Notes: generated from the letters alone by a model not told the origin. A stretch of 64,000 nucleotides of DNA from Ramlibacter tataouinensis TTB310 (GCF_000215705.1 NC_015677.1:570001-634000), one strand, 5' to 3'; shown: positions 17,524 through 27,292, counted from the first letter of the stretch. Numbers and translations are program-made.

Positions 17524-20500
17524 ATGCAGGGCCGCCTGAGCCTGAGTGGCCGTTTGATGCTGCTGGTGCTGGCCGCCATCCTGCCGCTGGTGGCGCAGCT
17601 GGTCTGGTCGGCGCTGCGCGATGCGGGCAATGCGAGGCTGCAGGCGCAGGAGCAGCTGCGGCTGACCGCCACCCTGGTGGCGGCCCATCAGGAGCGGCTG
17701 ATCGATTCGGCGCAGCACCTGCTGGGCGCCATCAGCGCCATGCCGCAGATCCGCTCGCTGGACAGGAAGGTCTGCGGCGAGTACCTCGGCCAGCTGCGCG
17801 GCCGCTACCCGGTCTACGCCAACATCGGCCTGCTGGATACCCGGGGCGACGTGATCTGCCACGCCATGGGCCAGCCGGGCAGCTTCAACTCGGCCGACCG
17901 CGATTATTTCCAGCGCATCCTGGCCGAGCCTCGTTTCACCGTCGGATCGGTGGTGGTCGGGCGCGCCTCCGGCCGGCCCGTCATCCCGGTCGGGCTTCCC
18001 ATCCTCGACGGCGAGCGTCTGCTCGCCATCGCCTTCGCATCGCTGGACCTGGGGCGCGCCGACGACCTGCTGACGCAGACCGACCTGCCGGACGGCGTGC
18101 GCCTGGTCGTGGTCGACCGGCAGGCCACGGTGCTGATGGAAGGCCCGCTGCGGCCGGACCGCGCGGTGGGGCGGCGACTGAACAACCAGGCCACGCGCGC
18201 CGCCGTGCAGGCCATGCAGCCCGGCGTCGGCGAGGCCCTGGACAGCGCCGGCAACCCGCGCATCTACGCCTTCGCGCCCACCCGCGGGGTGAACGGCGAG
18301 AAGTACCTGGTCATCGCCAGCGTCGACGCCGAGCGCGTGACCGGCGGCGCCTTCGCCGGCCTGCGCAAGGAGCTCCTGGTGGTAGGCGCCAGCCTGCTGG
18401 CCAGCCTGGGCCTGGCCGCCTGGCTGGGAAGACGCTTCATCGTGCGGCCGGCCGGCCACATCGTCGATGCGGCCCGCCAGCTGGAGCAGGGCCGGCTGGA
18501 CGCTCGCGTGCCCACGTCGGCAGGCACCCAGCGCAGCGAACTGGCCCTGATCGCCTCGTCCTTCAACCTGATGGCCGACTCGCTGCAGGCGCGCCAGCGC
18601 GAGCTGGAACTGGAGCTGCGGCGCAGCCAGGGGGCCTACGAGCTGCTGGACCTGGTGCTCAACAGCATGCAGGAAGGCGTGATCGCCTGCAACATGCAGG
18701 GCGAGCTCATCATCAACAACGACGCGGCGAACCAGATGTTCGACCTGCGCGGCCCGCACGTCCCGCCGGAGCAATGGTCGTCCCGTTTCGGCCTCTACCA
18801 CCCCGACGGCGCCACCTTGTTCAGGACCTCGCAGCTGCCGCTGGCGCAGGCCGTGCAGGGGCGCAGCGGCCAGCTGCAGATGCTGGTGCGCAGCGCGCGC
18901 CAGCCGCAGGACAGGCTCATCCATTGCAGCTACCGCCCGCTGGGCGGACCGGGCGAGGCGCGCGGCGGCCTGCTGGTGTTCTCGGACGTGACCGAGCTGC
19001 AGCGGCTGCAGGCCGAGCAGGTGCGGCAGTTCGAGCGCCTGCGCGATGCCCAGCGCCGCCTGCTGGAAGCCCAGCGCATCGGACGCATCGGCCACTGGGA
19101 GTGCGACCTGAATTCCGGCGCGATGACCTGGTCGGACAAGGTCAGGGAGCTGCTCAACGCTGCCTCCCGGGGGTTCGACGGCAGCCTGCCCGCGCTGCTG
19201 CGCCGCCTCCATCCCGACGATCGCCGTCCGCTGCGCCGGCTGATCGAGGCGCCGCCGTCCAGCGGCCGGCTGGACCTGCAGCTGCGCCTGCGGCAGCGGC
19301 GCGGGCGCGACGTGATCTGGGTCCACGCGATCGGGGAGGTTGTGCTCGACGGTGGCGGCCGGGCCCGGCTGCTCGGGGTGGCGCAGGACATCACGGGGCG
19401 CAAGCGCAGCGAGGCGGCCCTGCTGCAAAGCGAAAGCGAGCTGCGCGGCTACACCGAGATGCTGCAGCGCTCGGCGGTGGCGGCGCGGGCGATCAGCCGG
19501 CAGCCGACGGTCGAGCGCACGGTGCAGGAAGTCGAGCGCCAGGCCTGCGTGGTGCTGGGATGCGCCGGCGCCCGCCTGGTGCTGGTTGCCGGCGACGACC
19601 CGCTGCCGCCGTCCCTGGGAGGCGGCGCCCGCCTGTCCCTGCGCCTGGCCGGGCGCGACGGCCAGGTCATGGGGGTGCTGGAGCTGTGGGGCCACGACGC
19701 CGACAGCTTCTCGGAGCGCCACGGCCACGTGGCGGCCGAGCTGGCGCAGTTCGCGGCCATCGCGATCGACAACGCCCGCCTGCTCGGCCAGATTCGCGAG
19801 CTCAATGCCGGCCTGGAGCAGCGCATCGCCGAACGAACGGCCGAGCTGTCCAGGCAGGAGGCCCTGGCCCGGGCGCTGGCCGAGCAGGCCCCCGAGGTGG
19901 TGTGGAACGCCGATCCCGAGGGCCGGCTGACCTTCGTCAACCGGGCCTGGTCCGACCTGGTCGGCGGCGAACCCGCCCAGTGGCTGGGCCACGCATGGAT
20001 GTCCTGCATCCACCCCGACGACGTGCCCGTGATCGAGAGCAACTGGCGGCGCAGCCGCGAGACGCACGAGCCCTACACCGGCATGCGCCGCGTGCGCGCG
20101 CGGGACGGCAGCTGGCACACCATGTCCTACCGGGCCACGCTGGTGACGCGGCCCGACGGCAGCCCGCTGTTCTGGGTCGGCGTGGACAGCGACGTGACCG
20201 CGCTCAAGGCCATCGAGGCGGCGCTGCGCAATTCCAACCACGAGCTGGAGGCCTTTTCCTATTCGGTCTCGCACGACCTGCGGGCGCCCCTGGGGGCGAT
20301 CGGCGGCTTCAGCCGCGCCGTCGCGCAAAAGCTCTCCGGGCACGAGGATCCCAAGGTCCAGCACTACCTGGCACGGGTGCAGGCGGGCGTCGAACGGATG
20401 GAGCAGCTGATCGAGGCGCTGCTGTCGCTGGCGCGCGTGGTGCGCGAGCCCATGCACTGGGGCCCGGTGGACCTGGGCGCGCTGGCGCGCGAGGTGCTGG

Positions 20501-20937
20501 AGGGGCTGCAGCTGCAGGAGCCCGAGCGCCGCGTCGACGCCGTGGTCGCCGAGGGTCTGACGGCGCAGGGGGATGCGCGGCTGTTGCGCATCGTGCTGCA
20601 GAACCTGGTGGGCAATGCCTGGAAATTCACGGCGCACGCAGACCGTGCCTGCATCGAGATCGGCCGGCTGGCGCAGGGCGACGGCGACACCTTCTTCGTG
20701 CGCGACAACGGCGTGGGCTTCGACATGGCGCATGCCGGAAAACTGTTCGGACCGTTCCAGCGGCTGCACACCGAGGCCGAGTTCCCGGGCACCGGGATCG
20801 GGCTGGCCACGGTGCAGCGCGTGGTGCTGCGGCACCAGGGGCGGGTCTGGGTCCAGTCCCAGCCGGGGCTTGGCACCACCTTCTTCTTCACCCTGCCCCT
20901 GCTGCCGCCGGCGCTGCTGCCCTCCGGCGCGGGCTGA
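17524..20937 (+). CDS. Multi-sensor histidine kinase (Cache-HAMP-PAS-PAS-GAF-PAS)
   Basis: The 1137-aa membrane kinase has an N-terminal helix (about 9-30), a periplasmic Cache-like domain (about 35-275, with GRASGRPVIPVGLPI), a second helix (about 281-300) and a HAMP linker. PAS segments follow at about 370-495 and 515-625, a GAF-like domain at about 640-755, and a further PAS at about 785-905. The phosphoacceptor His917 lies in FSYSVSHDLRAPLG, followed by an HATPase domain with NLVGNAWKFT and GTGIGLATV. There is no receiver domain and no response-regulator gene beside it, so it is an orphan kinase of the phytochrome-like HisKA type. GGGGGAAGGA precedes the start. Confidence 0.9.
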   Translation: MQGRLSLSGRLMLLVLAAILPLVAQLVWSALRDAGNARLQAQEQLRLTATLVAAHQERLIDSAQHLLGAISAMPQIRSLDRKVCGEYLGQLRGRYPVYANIGLLDTRGDVICHAMGQPGSFNSADRDYFQRILAEPRFTVGSVVVGRASGRPVIPVGLPILDGERLLAIAFASLDLGRADDLLTQTDLPDGVRLVVVDRQATVLMEGPLRPDRAVGRRLNNQATRAAVQAMQPGVGEALDSAGNPRIYAFAPTRGVNGEKYLVIASVDAERVTGGAFAGLRKELLVVGASLLASLGLAAWLGRRFIVRPAGHIVDAARQLEQGRLDARVPTSAGTQRSELALIASSFNLMADSLQARQRELELELRRSQGAYELLDLVLNSMQEGVIACNMQGELIINNDAANQMFDLRGPHVPPEQWSSRFGLYHPDGATLFRTSQLPLAQAVQGRSGQLQMLVRSARQPQDRLIHCSYRPLGGPGEARGGLLVFSDVTELQRLQAEQVRQFERLRDAQRRLLEAQRIGRIGHWECDLNSGAMTWSDKVRELLNAASRGFDGSLPALLRRLHPDDRRPLRRLIEAPPSSGRLDLQLRLRQRRGRDVIWVHAIGEVVLDGGGRARLLGVAQDITGRKRSEAALLQSESELRGYTEMLQRSAVAARAISRQPTVERTVQEVERQACVVLGCAGARLVLVAGDDPLPPSLGGGARLSLRLAGRDGQVMGVLELWGHDADSFSERHGHVAAELAQFAAIAIDNARLLGQIRELNAGLEQRIAERTAELSRQEALARALAEQAPEVVWNADPEGRLTFVNRAWSDLVGGEPAQWLGHAWMSCIHPDDVPVIESNWRRSRETHEPYTGMRRVRARDGSWHTMSYRATLVTRPDGSPLFWVGVDSDVTALKAIEAALRNSNHELEAFSYSVSHDLRAPLGAIGGFSRAVAQKLSGHEDPKVQHYLARVQAGVERMEQLIEALLSLARVVREPMHWGPVDLGALAREVLEGLQLQEPERRVDAVVAEGLTAQGDARLLRIVLQNLVGNAWKFTAHADRACIEIGRLAQGDGDTFFVRDNGVGFDMAHAGKLFGPFQRLHTEAEFPGTGIGLATVQRVVLRHQGRVWVQSQPGLGTTFFFTLPLLPPALLPSGAG

Positions 20938-20948
20938 CCGGGCGGCGC

Positions 20949-22019
20949 TCAGGCGGCGCCGAAACGCCAGACGCCGTCGGCTCCCCGTTCGCGCCGCAGC
21001 CGGCCCTGGTACCACAGCGCGTGCAGGTGCGCCACCGCCTCGCCCATGGCGAAAGTGGCCTGGTGCAGGTCCAGCGCGCGCTTGAACAGCACGGGCAGCA
21101 TCTCCGCTGCCGTGCGCGGCCGTGGCGTGCAGGCGGCCAGCACGTCGGCCAGCCGGTCGCGGTGGTGCTCGTGCAGTTGCTCGATGCGCCGATGCAGGCC
21201 GCGGAACGGCTTGCCGTGCGAGGGCAGGGTGAGCGTGTCCTGCGGCAGGCGGCGGAACTTGTCGATGGAGTCCAGGAACAGCGCCAGCGGGTCGGACTCG
21301 GGTTCCACGTCGTACACGCTGATGTTGGTGGAGATGCGCGGCAGCATCATGTCGCCGCTGATGAGCATTTCCAGCCCGGGGCAGAACAGCGCGATGTGCT
21401 CGGGCGCGTGGCCGTAACCGCTGATGCATTCCCAGTCGCGTCCGCCGATGCGGACCCGGTCGCCGTCCCGCAGCCGGCGGAAGCTGCGCGGCACCTCGGG
21501 CACCATGCCGGGATAGTAGCTGGCGCGGGCGCGTATCTTCTCCAGCGCCTGCGGGTCGCCCAGGCCGTGCGAGGCGAAGAAACGCGCCGCCGACTCGCCG
21601 CCGAAGCCCGTGGTGCTCTGCGACGCCAGGCGGGCCGCGTTGTAGTCGGTGGCGCTGATCCACAGGCGGCAGGGATGCTCCCCGGTGCTCCAGCGCTCGC
21701 ACAGCCAGTGCGCCAGGCCGATGTGGTCCGGGTGCATGTGCGTGACCAGCACGCGCAGGATGGGCAGGCCCTCCAGCTCGCCCGCGAACACCTGTTCCCA
21801 CTGGGCCTTGGCCTCGTCCCGCGTGATGCAGCAGTCCACCACGGTCCAGCCGGGGCGGCCGTCCAGCTCGTCGCGCAGCAGCCAGAGGTTGATGTGGTCC
21901 AGCGCGAACGGCAGGGCCATGCGCACCCAGCGCACGCCGGGCGCCAGCTCGAGCGAGCCGCCGGGAGCCGGCAGCGTGTCGCCCAGCGGGTAGTGGAGCT
22001 GGCTTTCCTGTGCGTTCAT
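20949..22019 (-). CDS. MBL-fold metallo-hydrolase
   Basis: The 356-aa protein has the metallo-beta-lactamase-fold signature THMHPDHIG (about residues 97-105) and later HxPExI (GHAPEHIALF) and ISGD metal-site segments. The C-terminal about 80 residues are helical, as in hydroxyacylglutathione-hydrolase relatives with a LACTB2-like winged tail. I chose the ATG giving MNAQESQL, because the longer frame to 22091 would run through a palindromic operator. That operator is shared with the divergent liuR-like gene, so this hydrolase is probably part of the same acyl-CoA or organic-acid regulon. The substrate is unknown. Confidence 0.85.
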   Translation of the reverse strand: MNAQESQLHYPLGDTLPAPGGSLELAPGVRWVRMALPFALDHINLWLLRDELDGRPGWTVVDCCITRDEAKAQWEQVFAGELEGLPILRVLVTHMHPDHIGLAHWLCERWSTGEHPCRLWISATDYNAARLASQSTTGFGGESAARFFASHGLGDPQALEKIRARASYYPGMVPEVPRSFRRLRDGDRVRIGGRDWECISGYGHAPEHIALFCPGLEMLISGDMMLPRISTNISVYDVEPESDPLALFLDSIDKFRRLPQDTLTLPSHGKPFRGLHRRIEQLHEHHRDRLADVLAACTPRPRTAAEMLPVLFKRALDLHQATFAMGEAVAHLHALWYQGRLRRERGADGVWRFGAA

Positions 22020-22055
22020 GGCGTGGTGCGGATGGAAGGGACGGGCAATGGATGC

Positions 22056-22077
22056 GTTGACGTTGACGTAAACGTCA
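22056..22077 (-). promoter_or_regulatory. LiuR-type operator 1, between MBL hydrolase and liuR-like gene
   Basis: Read on the minus strand this is TGACGTTTACGTCAACGTCAAC. It holds the dyad TGACGT-TT-ACGTCA plus a further ACGTCAAC half-site. The same 22 bases occur in plus orientation at 22560-22581, on the other side of the MerR-family gene. It lies 36 bp before the hydrolase start and 55 bp before the regulator start, so it can control both and allow autoregulation. Confidence 0.75.
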
Positions 22078-22132
22078 TATGTAATCGGCATTGTAGGCAG
22101 CGCCGCCGCGCCGTCCGTCCTTGCGCATACCC

Positions 22133-22558
22133 ATGGCCCCCGCCACCACGTACACCATCAGCGACCTGGCCCGCGAATTCGACCTCACGACGCGCGCCAT
22201 GCGCTTCTACGAGGACATGGGCCTGCTGCAGCCGCAGCGCTCGGGCCCGGGCGGGCGCAACCGCATCTACAGCGCGCGCGACCGCACCCGGCTCAAGCTC
22301 ACGCTGCGGGCCAAGCGGCTGGGCCTGTCGCTGAACGAGGCGCGCGAGATCATCGACATGTACGACAGCCCGCGCGACACCGGGCCGCAGCTGCGCAAGT
22401 TCCTTGCGGTGCTGGCGCAGCACCGCAAGCAGCTGGAGGACCAGATGGCCGACCTGCAGGCCAACCTGGAGGAGGTCAAGACCCACGAGAAGGAGGCGCG
22501 CGCCCTGCTGGCGCGCACCGAGCGGCCGGCCGCGGCCAAGGTCCGGCAGCGCGCATAA
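22133..22558 (+). CDS. liuR: MerR-family regulator of branched-chain/acyl-CoA catabolism, LiuR-like
   Basis: The 141-aa protein has the MerR winged helix at 7-75 (TISDLAREFDLTTRAMRFYED, then GRNRIYSARDRTRLKLTL) and a long coiled-coil dimerisation helix (about 95-128). The run LGLSLNEAREIIDMYDS is typical of LiuR, the MerR-type regulator of leucine and isovalerate catabolism in proteobacteria. The isovaleryl-CoA dehydrogenase gene follows two genes later, and identical palindromes flank the gene on both sides. A TTG at 22121 could extend the protein, but the ATG at 22133 fits the family start. Confidence 0.88.
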   Translation: MAPATTYTISDLAREFDLTTRAMRFYEDMGLLQPQRSGPGGRNRIYSARDRTRLKLTLRAKRLGLSLNEAREIIDMYDSPRDTGPQLRKFLAVLAQHRKQLEDQMADLQANLEEVKTHEKEARALLARTERPAAAKVRQRA

Positions 22559-22559
22559 T

Positions 22560-22581
22560 TGACGTTTACGTCAACGTCAAC
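22560..22581 (+). promoter_or_regulatory. LiuR-type operator 2, upstream of thioesterase-liuA
   Basis: TGACGTTTACGTCAACGTCAAC begins one base after the liuR-like stop codon and ends 9 bp before the thioesterase start. It is an exact inverted copy of the site at 22056-22077. A TTGACG at 22559-22564 could serve as a -35 box inside the dyad, as is common for MerR-controlled promoters. This suggests a separate regulated promoter for thioesterase-liuA. Confidence 0.75.
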
Positions 22582-22590
22582 CAAGTCCCC

Positions 22591-23055
22591 ATGTCCGCGA
22601 CCGCCTTCCAGCCCCAGGACCCCGGCTTCGCCGCCCGCGTGCGCGAGAGCTTCCGCCGGCAGGCGGCGATGGACACGCTGGGCGCGCGCCTGGCCGCCGT
22701 GGAGGCGGGCCGGGTGGTGATCGAGATGGCCTGGGCCCGGGGATTGACGCAGCAGCACGGCTTCCTGCACGCGGGCATGCTGGCCGCGGCGCTGGACTCG
22801 GCCTGCGGCTACGCGGCCTCCACGCTGATGCCCGAGGACGCCGGCGTGCTGACCATCGAATTCAAGATCAACCTGCTGGCGCCGGCGCAGGGCCCGCGCT
22901 TCCGCATGGAGGGCGTGGTGGTCAAGCCGGGCCGCACCATCAGCGTGGCCGAGGGGCGGGCCTGGGGCATCGCCGGGGACGGGCAGGAAAAGCTCATCGC
23001 CACGCTGGGCGCCACCCTGATGACGGTGGTCGGCCGCGACGGAATCCGCCACTGA
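22591..23055 (+). CDS. PaaI-family hotdog thioesterase
   Basis: The 154-aa protein has the hotdog-fold active-site segment [21 protein letters not shown] (about 50-70), with the Asp usually acting as general base or water activator in PaaI-type thioesterases. A later strand block [14 protein letters not shown] is also typical. It probably hydrolyses small acyl-CoA esters in the cytosol. It sits between the LiuR-type operator and liuA, so I infer a role in relieving CoA trapping during branched-chain acyl-CoA breakdown. The exact acyl chain is not readable. Confidence 0.85.
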   Translation: MSATAFQPQDPGFAARVRESFRRQAAMDTLGARLAAVEAGRVVIEMAWARGLTQQHGFLHAGMLAAALDSACGYAASTLMPEDAGVLTIEFKINLLAPAQGPRFRMEGVVVKPGRTISVAEGRAWGIAGDGQEKLIATLGATLMTVVGRDGIRH

Positions 23056-23078
23056 CACCATCAACAGGAGACACGCAC

Positions 23079-24257
23079 ATGGACCTGCCGGGCCTGAACT
23101 TCCAGCTGGGCGAAGACATCGACGCCCTGCGCGACGCGGTGCGCGCCTTCGCGCAGGCCGAGATCGCCCCGCGCGCCGCCGAGATCGACCACAGCGACCA
23201 GTTCCCCATGCATCTCTGGCGCAAGATGGGCGAGCTGGGCGTCCTGGGCATCACCGTGCCCGAGGCCTACGGCGGGGCCAACATGGGCTACCTGGCGCAC
23301 ATGATCGCCATGGAGGAGATCTCGCGCGCCAGCGCCTCGGTGGGCCTGTCCTACGGCGCGCACTCCAACCTGTGCGTCAACCAGATCAGGCGCAACGGCA
23401 GCGAGGCGCAGAAGCGCAAGTACCTGCCCGGGCTGGTCAGCGGCGAGCACGTGGGCGCGCTGGCCATGAGCGAGCCGGGCGCCGGCAGCGACGTGATCTC
23501 GATGAAGCTCAAGGCCGAAGACAAGGGCGGCTACTACGTCCTCAACGGCAGCAAGTTCTGGATCACCAACGGGCCCGATGCCGACACCCTGGTGGTCTAC
23601 GCCAAGACGGAGCCCGAGCTGGGCGCGCGCGGCGTCACCGCCTTCCTGATCGAGAAGGGCATGAAGGGCTTTTCCGTCGCGCAGAAGCTGGACAAGCTGG
23701 GCATGCGCGGCAGCCACACCGGCGAGCTGGTGTTCCGGGACGTGGAGGTGCCGGCCGAGAACGTGCTGGGCGCGGTCAACGGCGGCGCCAAGGTGCTGAT
23801 GAGCGGCCTGGACTACGAGCGCGCCGTGCTGGCCGCCGGCCCCATCGGCATCATGCAGGCGGTGATGGACAACGTGGTTCCCTACATCCACGACCGCAAG
23901 CAGTTCGGCCAGAGCATCGGCGAGTTCCAGCTGATCCAGGGCAAGGTGGCCGACATGTACACCGTGCTGCAGGCCGGGCGGGCCTTCTGCTACACGGTGG
24001 GCAAGAACCTCGACATGCTCGGCGCCGAGCACGTGCGGCAGGTGCGCAAGGACTGCGCCTCGGTCATCCTGTGGTGCGCCGAGAAGGCCACCTGGATGGC
24101 CGGCGAGGGCATCCAGATCTTCGGCGGCAACGGCTACATCAACGAGTACCCGCTGGGTCGCCTGTGGCGCGACGCCAAGCTGTACGAGATCGGCGCCGGC
24201 ACCAGCGAGATCCGCCGCATGCTGATAGGCCGCGAGCTGTTCGCCGAAACGATGTAG
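23079..24257 (+). CDS. liuA: Isovaleryl-CoA dehydrogenase
   Basis: The 392-aa FAD enzyme oxidises isovaleryl-CoA to 3-methylcrotonyl-CoA in leucine catabolism. The catalytic Glu is at 247 in LDYERAVLA, the position specific to isovaleryl-CoA (and long-chain) dehydrogenases, and not at the C-terminal site used by most acyl-CoA dehydrogenases. [13 protein letters not shown] and the C-terminal [16 protein letters not shown] support this choice. CAGGAGAC precedes the ATG. It follows the thioesterase by 23 bp. The methylcrotonyl-CoA carboxylase and hydratase genes expected for the pathway are not in the window. Confidence 0.94.
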   Translation: MDLPGLNFQLGEDIDALRDAVRAFAQAEIAPRAAEIDHSDQFPMHLWRKMGELGVLGITVPEAYGGANMGYLAHMIAMEEISRASASVGLSYGAHSNLCVNQIRRNGSEAQKRKYLPGLVSGEHVGALAMSEPGAGSDVISMKLKAEDKGGYYVLNGSKFWITNGPDADTLVVYAKTEPELGARGVTAFLIEKGMKGFSVAQKLDKLGMRGSHTGELVFRDVEVPAENVLGAVNGGAKVLMSGLDYERAVLAAGPIGIMQAVMDNVVPYIHDRKQFGQSIGEFQLIQGKVADMYTVLQAGRAFCYTVGKNLDMLGAEHVRQVRKDCASVILWCAEKATWMAGEGIQIFGGNGYINEYPLGRLWRDAKLYEIGAGTSEIRRMLIGRELFAETM

Positions 24258-24306
24258 GTAGTTCACCGGTGCTGCCGGGTGCTCGGCCGTAGGCCAAAAT
24301 CACGCC

Positions 24307-24966
24307 ATGTCTTCCGACCTTTCCGACCTGTTCGCCCACAACCGCGCCTGGGCCGCCCAGATGGAGCGCGACCGCCCCGGTTTCTTCACCGGCCTGCAGG
24401 CGCAGCAGAAGCCGCGCTACATGTGGATAGGCTGCTCGGACTCCCGGGTGCCGGCCAACCAGATCACCGGACTGGAGCCGGGCGAGGTGTTCGTGCACCG
24501 CAACGTGGCCAACGTGGTGGTGCCTACCGACCTGAACTGCCTGTCGACCATCCAGTACGCCGTCGACCAGCTCAAGGTCGGGCACCTGATGGTGGTGGGC
24601 CACTACGGCTGCGGCGGCGTGCAGGCGGCGCTGCACAACACGCGGGTGGGCCTGGCCGACAACTGGCTGCGCCACATCAAGGACGTGTGCGGCCGCCACC
24701 GCGGGCTGATCGAGGCCGCCCCGCCCCAGGCCCGCCATGACCTGCTGTGCGAGCTCAACGTGATCGAGCAGGTGGTCAACGTGGCGCAGACCACCGTGGT
24801 GCAGGACGCCTGGGAGCGCGGACAGCCCCTGACGCTGCACGGCTGGGTCTACGGCCTCAAGGACGGCCTGCTCAAGGACCTGCGCATGACGGCCGACGGC
24901 AATGCCGCCGTGGAGGCCGCGTACGCCCAGGCCGTGCGGCCGCGCTCCCGCATCCCCGCCGCCTGA
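24307..24966 (+). CDS. can: Beta-class carbonic anhydrase
   Basis: The 219-aa zinc enzyme interconverts CO2 and bicarbonate. The zinc ligands and catalytic dyad are clear: Cys43 and Asp45/Arg47 in GCSDSRVP, then His99 and Cys102 in [24 protein letters not shown] is the family core. It lies 49 bp after liuA. I infer that it supplies bicarbonate to biotin-dependent carboxylases such as methylcrotonyl-CoA carboxylase, which acts directly after LiuA. This pairing is known from related bacteria. Confidence 0.94.
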   Translation: MSSDLSDLFAHNRAWAAQMERDRPGFFTGLQAQQKPRYMWIGCSDSRVPANQITGLEPGEVFVHRNVANVVVPTDLNCLSTIQYAVDQLKVGHLMVVGHYGCGGVQAALHNTRVGLADNWLRHIKDVCGRHRGLIEAAPPQARHDLLCELNVIEQVVNVAQTTVVQDAWERGQPLTLHGWVYGLKDGLLKDLRMTADGNAAVEAAYAQAVRPRSRIPAA

Positions 24967-24986
24967 GGGCCGCGCCCGAGCGTCGC

Positions 24987-26777
24987 ATGTTCCCGCAGCG
25001 CCTGGACTCGCCGCTGGCCTACGACATCGCCAAGGCGCTGATGGACGGCTTCAACCGCCACTACCGGCTGTTCCGCACCGAGTCCGCCCGGGCCAAGCAC
25101 CGCTTCGAGACGGCGGACTGGCACGGCCAGCAGCGCGCCCAGCGCGAGCGCATCGAGTTCTACGACCTGCGGGTCAAGGAGGCGTCGCAGCGCCTGGAAA
25201 AGGAGTTCCGCGCCCACGAGCAGCCGATGGAGGTGTGGCAGCAGGTCAAGCTGCACTACATCGGCCTGCTGATCGACCACCACCAGCCGGAGCTGGCCGA
25301 GACCTTCTTCAACTCGGTCACCACCAAGATCCTGCACCGCACCTACTTCCACAACGACTTCATCTTCGTGCGGCCGGCGGTCAGCACCGAGTACATCGAG
25401 AACGACGAGCCGGCGGCGCTGCCCACCTACCGGGCCTACTACCCGACCCGCGAGACGCTGCGCGACACCATCGCCCGCATCGTCGACAACTTCCGGCTGC
25501 AGCGGCCTTTCGAGGACCTGCAGCGCGACGCCGGCTTCGTGCTCAAGGCCATGGGCGGGCGGCTGGCTCAGGTCAAGCTGCGCGCCAACTTCCAGATCCA
25601 GGTGCTGTCGTCCCTGTTCTACCGCAACAAGGGCGCCTACGTGGTCGGCAAGATCATCAACGGCTTCAACGAGGTGCCGTTCGCGCTGCCCATCCTGCAC
25701 GGCAAGAGCGGCGGCCTGGTGATCGACGCCTGCCTGTTCGGCGAGGACGAGCTGCAGATGCTGTTCTCCTTCGCCCGCGCCTACTTCATGGTGGACATGG
25801 AGGTGCCCTCGGCCTATGTGCAGTTCCTGCGCTCGCTGATGCCGCGCAAGCCGCGCGCCGAGATCTACAACGCGCTGGGCCTGGCCAAGCAGGGCAAGAC
25901 GCTGTTCTACCGGGACTTCCTCCACCACCTGAAGCACTCCAGCGACAAGTTCCGCATCGCCCCCGGCATCAAGGGCATGGTGATGCTGGTGTTCGACCTG
26001 CCGTCCTTCCCCTACGTGTTCAAGGTGATCAAGGACTACTACCCGCCGCAGAAGGACACCACGCGCGAGCAGATCAAGGGCAAGTACCTGCTGGTCAAGC
26101 AGCACGACCGGGTGGGGCGCATGGCCGACACGCTGGAGTACAGCGAGGTGGCCTTCGCGCGCGACCGCTTCGAGGACGAGCTGATCGAGGAGATCCGCCG
26201 CTTCGCGCCCAGCCAGCTGGAGATCGGCGACCGCGACGGCGACGGCCACGAGGAGGTGGTCATCAAGCACCTGTACATCGAGCGGCGCATGATCCCCCTG
26301 AACATCTACCTGCAGGAGGCGTTCGACGCCGGCGCGCGCGAGCAGATCGAGCGCGCCGTCATCGAGTACGGCAACGCCATCAAGGACCTGGTGGCGGCCA
26401 ACATCTTCCCGGGCGACATGCTGTGGAAGAACTTCGGGGTCACGCGCAACGGCAAGGTGGTGTTCTACGACTACGACGAGATCGAGTACCTGACCGACTG
26501 CCAGTTCCGCCGCGTGCCGGCGCCGCGCAACGAGGAGGAGGAGCTGTCCGGCGAGGTCTGGTGGTCGGTCGGCCCGAAGGACGTGTTCCCGGAGACCTTC
26601 GGCCCCTTCCTGCTGGGCAACCCGGCCGTGCGCGAGGTCTTCCTCAAGCACCATGGCGACCTGCTCCAGGCGGACTTCTGGCAGAGCCACAAGGAGCGCA
26701 TCCACTCGGGCCATGTGTACGACGTGTTCCCCTACGAGCACGACAAGCGCTTCATGCCCGAAAAGGCGGAGCTGTGA
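24987..26777 (+). CDS. aceK: Isocitrate dehydrogenase kinase/phosphatase
   Basis: The 596-aa bifunctional enzyme phosphorylates and dephosphorylates isocitrate dehydrogenase, switching carbon between the TCA cycle and the glyoxylate shunt. AceK landmarks are [19 protein letters not shown], the ATP-loop segment [22 protein letters not shown], and the [16 protein letters not shown] segment with the metal-binding Asp. The length compares with 578 aa in E. coli. It follows the carbonic anhydrase by 20 bp. The link to leucine catabolism is sensible, since that pathway ends in acetyl-CoA and acetoacetate. Confidence 0.95.
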   Translation: MFPQRLDSPLAYDIAKALMDGFNRHYRLFRTESARAKHRFETADWHGQQRAQRERIEFYDLRVKEASQRLEKEFRAHEQPMEVWQQVKLHYIGLLIDHHQPELAETFFNSVTTKILHRTYFHNDFIFVRPAVSTEYIENDEPAALPTYRAYYPTRETLRDTIARIVDNFRLQRPFEDLQRDAGFVLKAMGGRLAQVKLRANFQIQVLSSLFYRNKGAYVVGKIINGFNEVPFALPILHGKSGGLVIDACLFGEDELQMLFSFARAYFMVDMEVPSAYVQFLRSLMPRKPRAEIYNALGLAKQGKTLFYRDFLHHLKHSSDKFRIAPGIKGMVMLVFDLPSFPYVFKVIKDYYPPQKDTTREQIKGKYLLVKQHDRVGRMADTLEYSEVAFARDRFEDELIEEIRRFAPSQLEIGDRDGDGHEEVVIKHLYIERRMIPLNIYLQEAFDAGAREQIERAVIEYGNAIKDLVAANIFPGDMLWKNFGVTRNGKVVFYDYDEIEYLTDCQFRRVPAPRNEEEELSGEVWWSVGPKDVFPETFGPFLLGNPAVREVFLKHHGDLLQADFWQSHKERIHSGHVYDVFPYEHDKRFMPEKAEL

Positions 26778-26787
26778 GGGGCCAAGG

Positions 26788-27276
26788 ATGAGCGCGCGCG
26801 ACATCTGGGAGCTGGCCAGCTACATCGTCACCACGCTGGGCCTGCCGGTGGCCATCCTGTTCTTCGCCTGGGAGCAGCGCAAGGAGCGCGACAACGAGGA
26901 GGAGGAGGCCTACCAGTTGCTCTCCGACGCATACAACGACTTCCTCAAGGTGGTGCTGGCGCATCCCGACCTGCAGCTGCGCGCCGCCGAGCCGCTGCCC
27001 AACCCCACCGCCGAGCAGCGCGAGCGCATGCTCGTCATCTTCGATATGCTGATGTCGCTGTTCGAGCGGGCCTACCTGGTGGCCTACAAAGACGACATGG
27101 GCGAGACCGAGCGGCGCCGCTGGAACAGCTGGGACGACTACATGCGCGAGTGGTGCCGGCGCGAGGACTTCCACAACGCCCTGCCGCTGCTGCTGCGCGG
27201 CGAGGACCCCGAATTCCAGAGCTACATCCGCCGCATCGCCGAAGAAGAGAGCGGCATCATCATCCAGACCATCTGA
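26788..27276 (+). CDS. Conserved membrane-anchored protein of unknown function
   Basis: The 162-aa protein has one N-terminal membrane helix (about 10-27, IVTTLGLPVAILFFAW), followed by a charged segment (EQRKERDNEEEEAYQLLSD) and a helical cytosolic domain ending ESGIIIQTI. I recognise the general type, a small single-pass protein seen across many bacteria, but no function. It begins 10 bp after aceK and ends 16 bp before the thiolase, so it is probably within the same transcript. AAGG lies just before the start. Confidence 0.75.
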   Translation: MSARDIWELASYIVTTLGLPVAILFFAWEQRKERDNEEEEAYQLLSDAYNDFLKVVLAHPDLQLRAAEPLPNPTAEQRERMLVIFDMLMSLFERAYLVAYKDDMGETERRRWNSWDDYMREWCRREDFHNALPLLLRGEDPEFQSYIRRIAEEESGIIIQTI

Positions 27277-27292
27277 AGCCAAGGAGCACACC

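Noticed and set aside
17275..21801. 1508-codon minus-strand open frame antisense to the sensor kinase
   Set aside because: It spans several real genes on both strands and has the repeat-like His/Gln/Arg/Ala composition of GC-rich antisense frames. The plus strand has clear kinase domains.
24849..26804. 651-codon minus-strand open frame antisense to aceK
   Set aside because: It shows only GC-bias composition, while aceK on the other strand is unmistakable.
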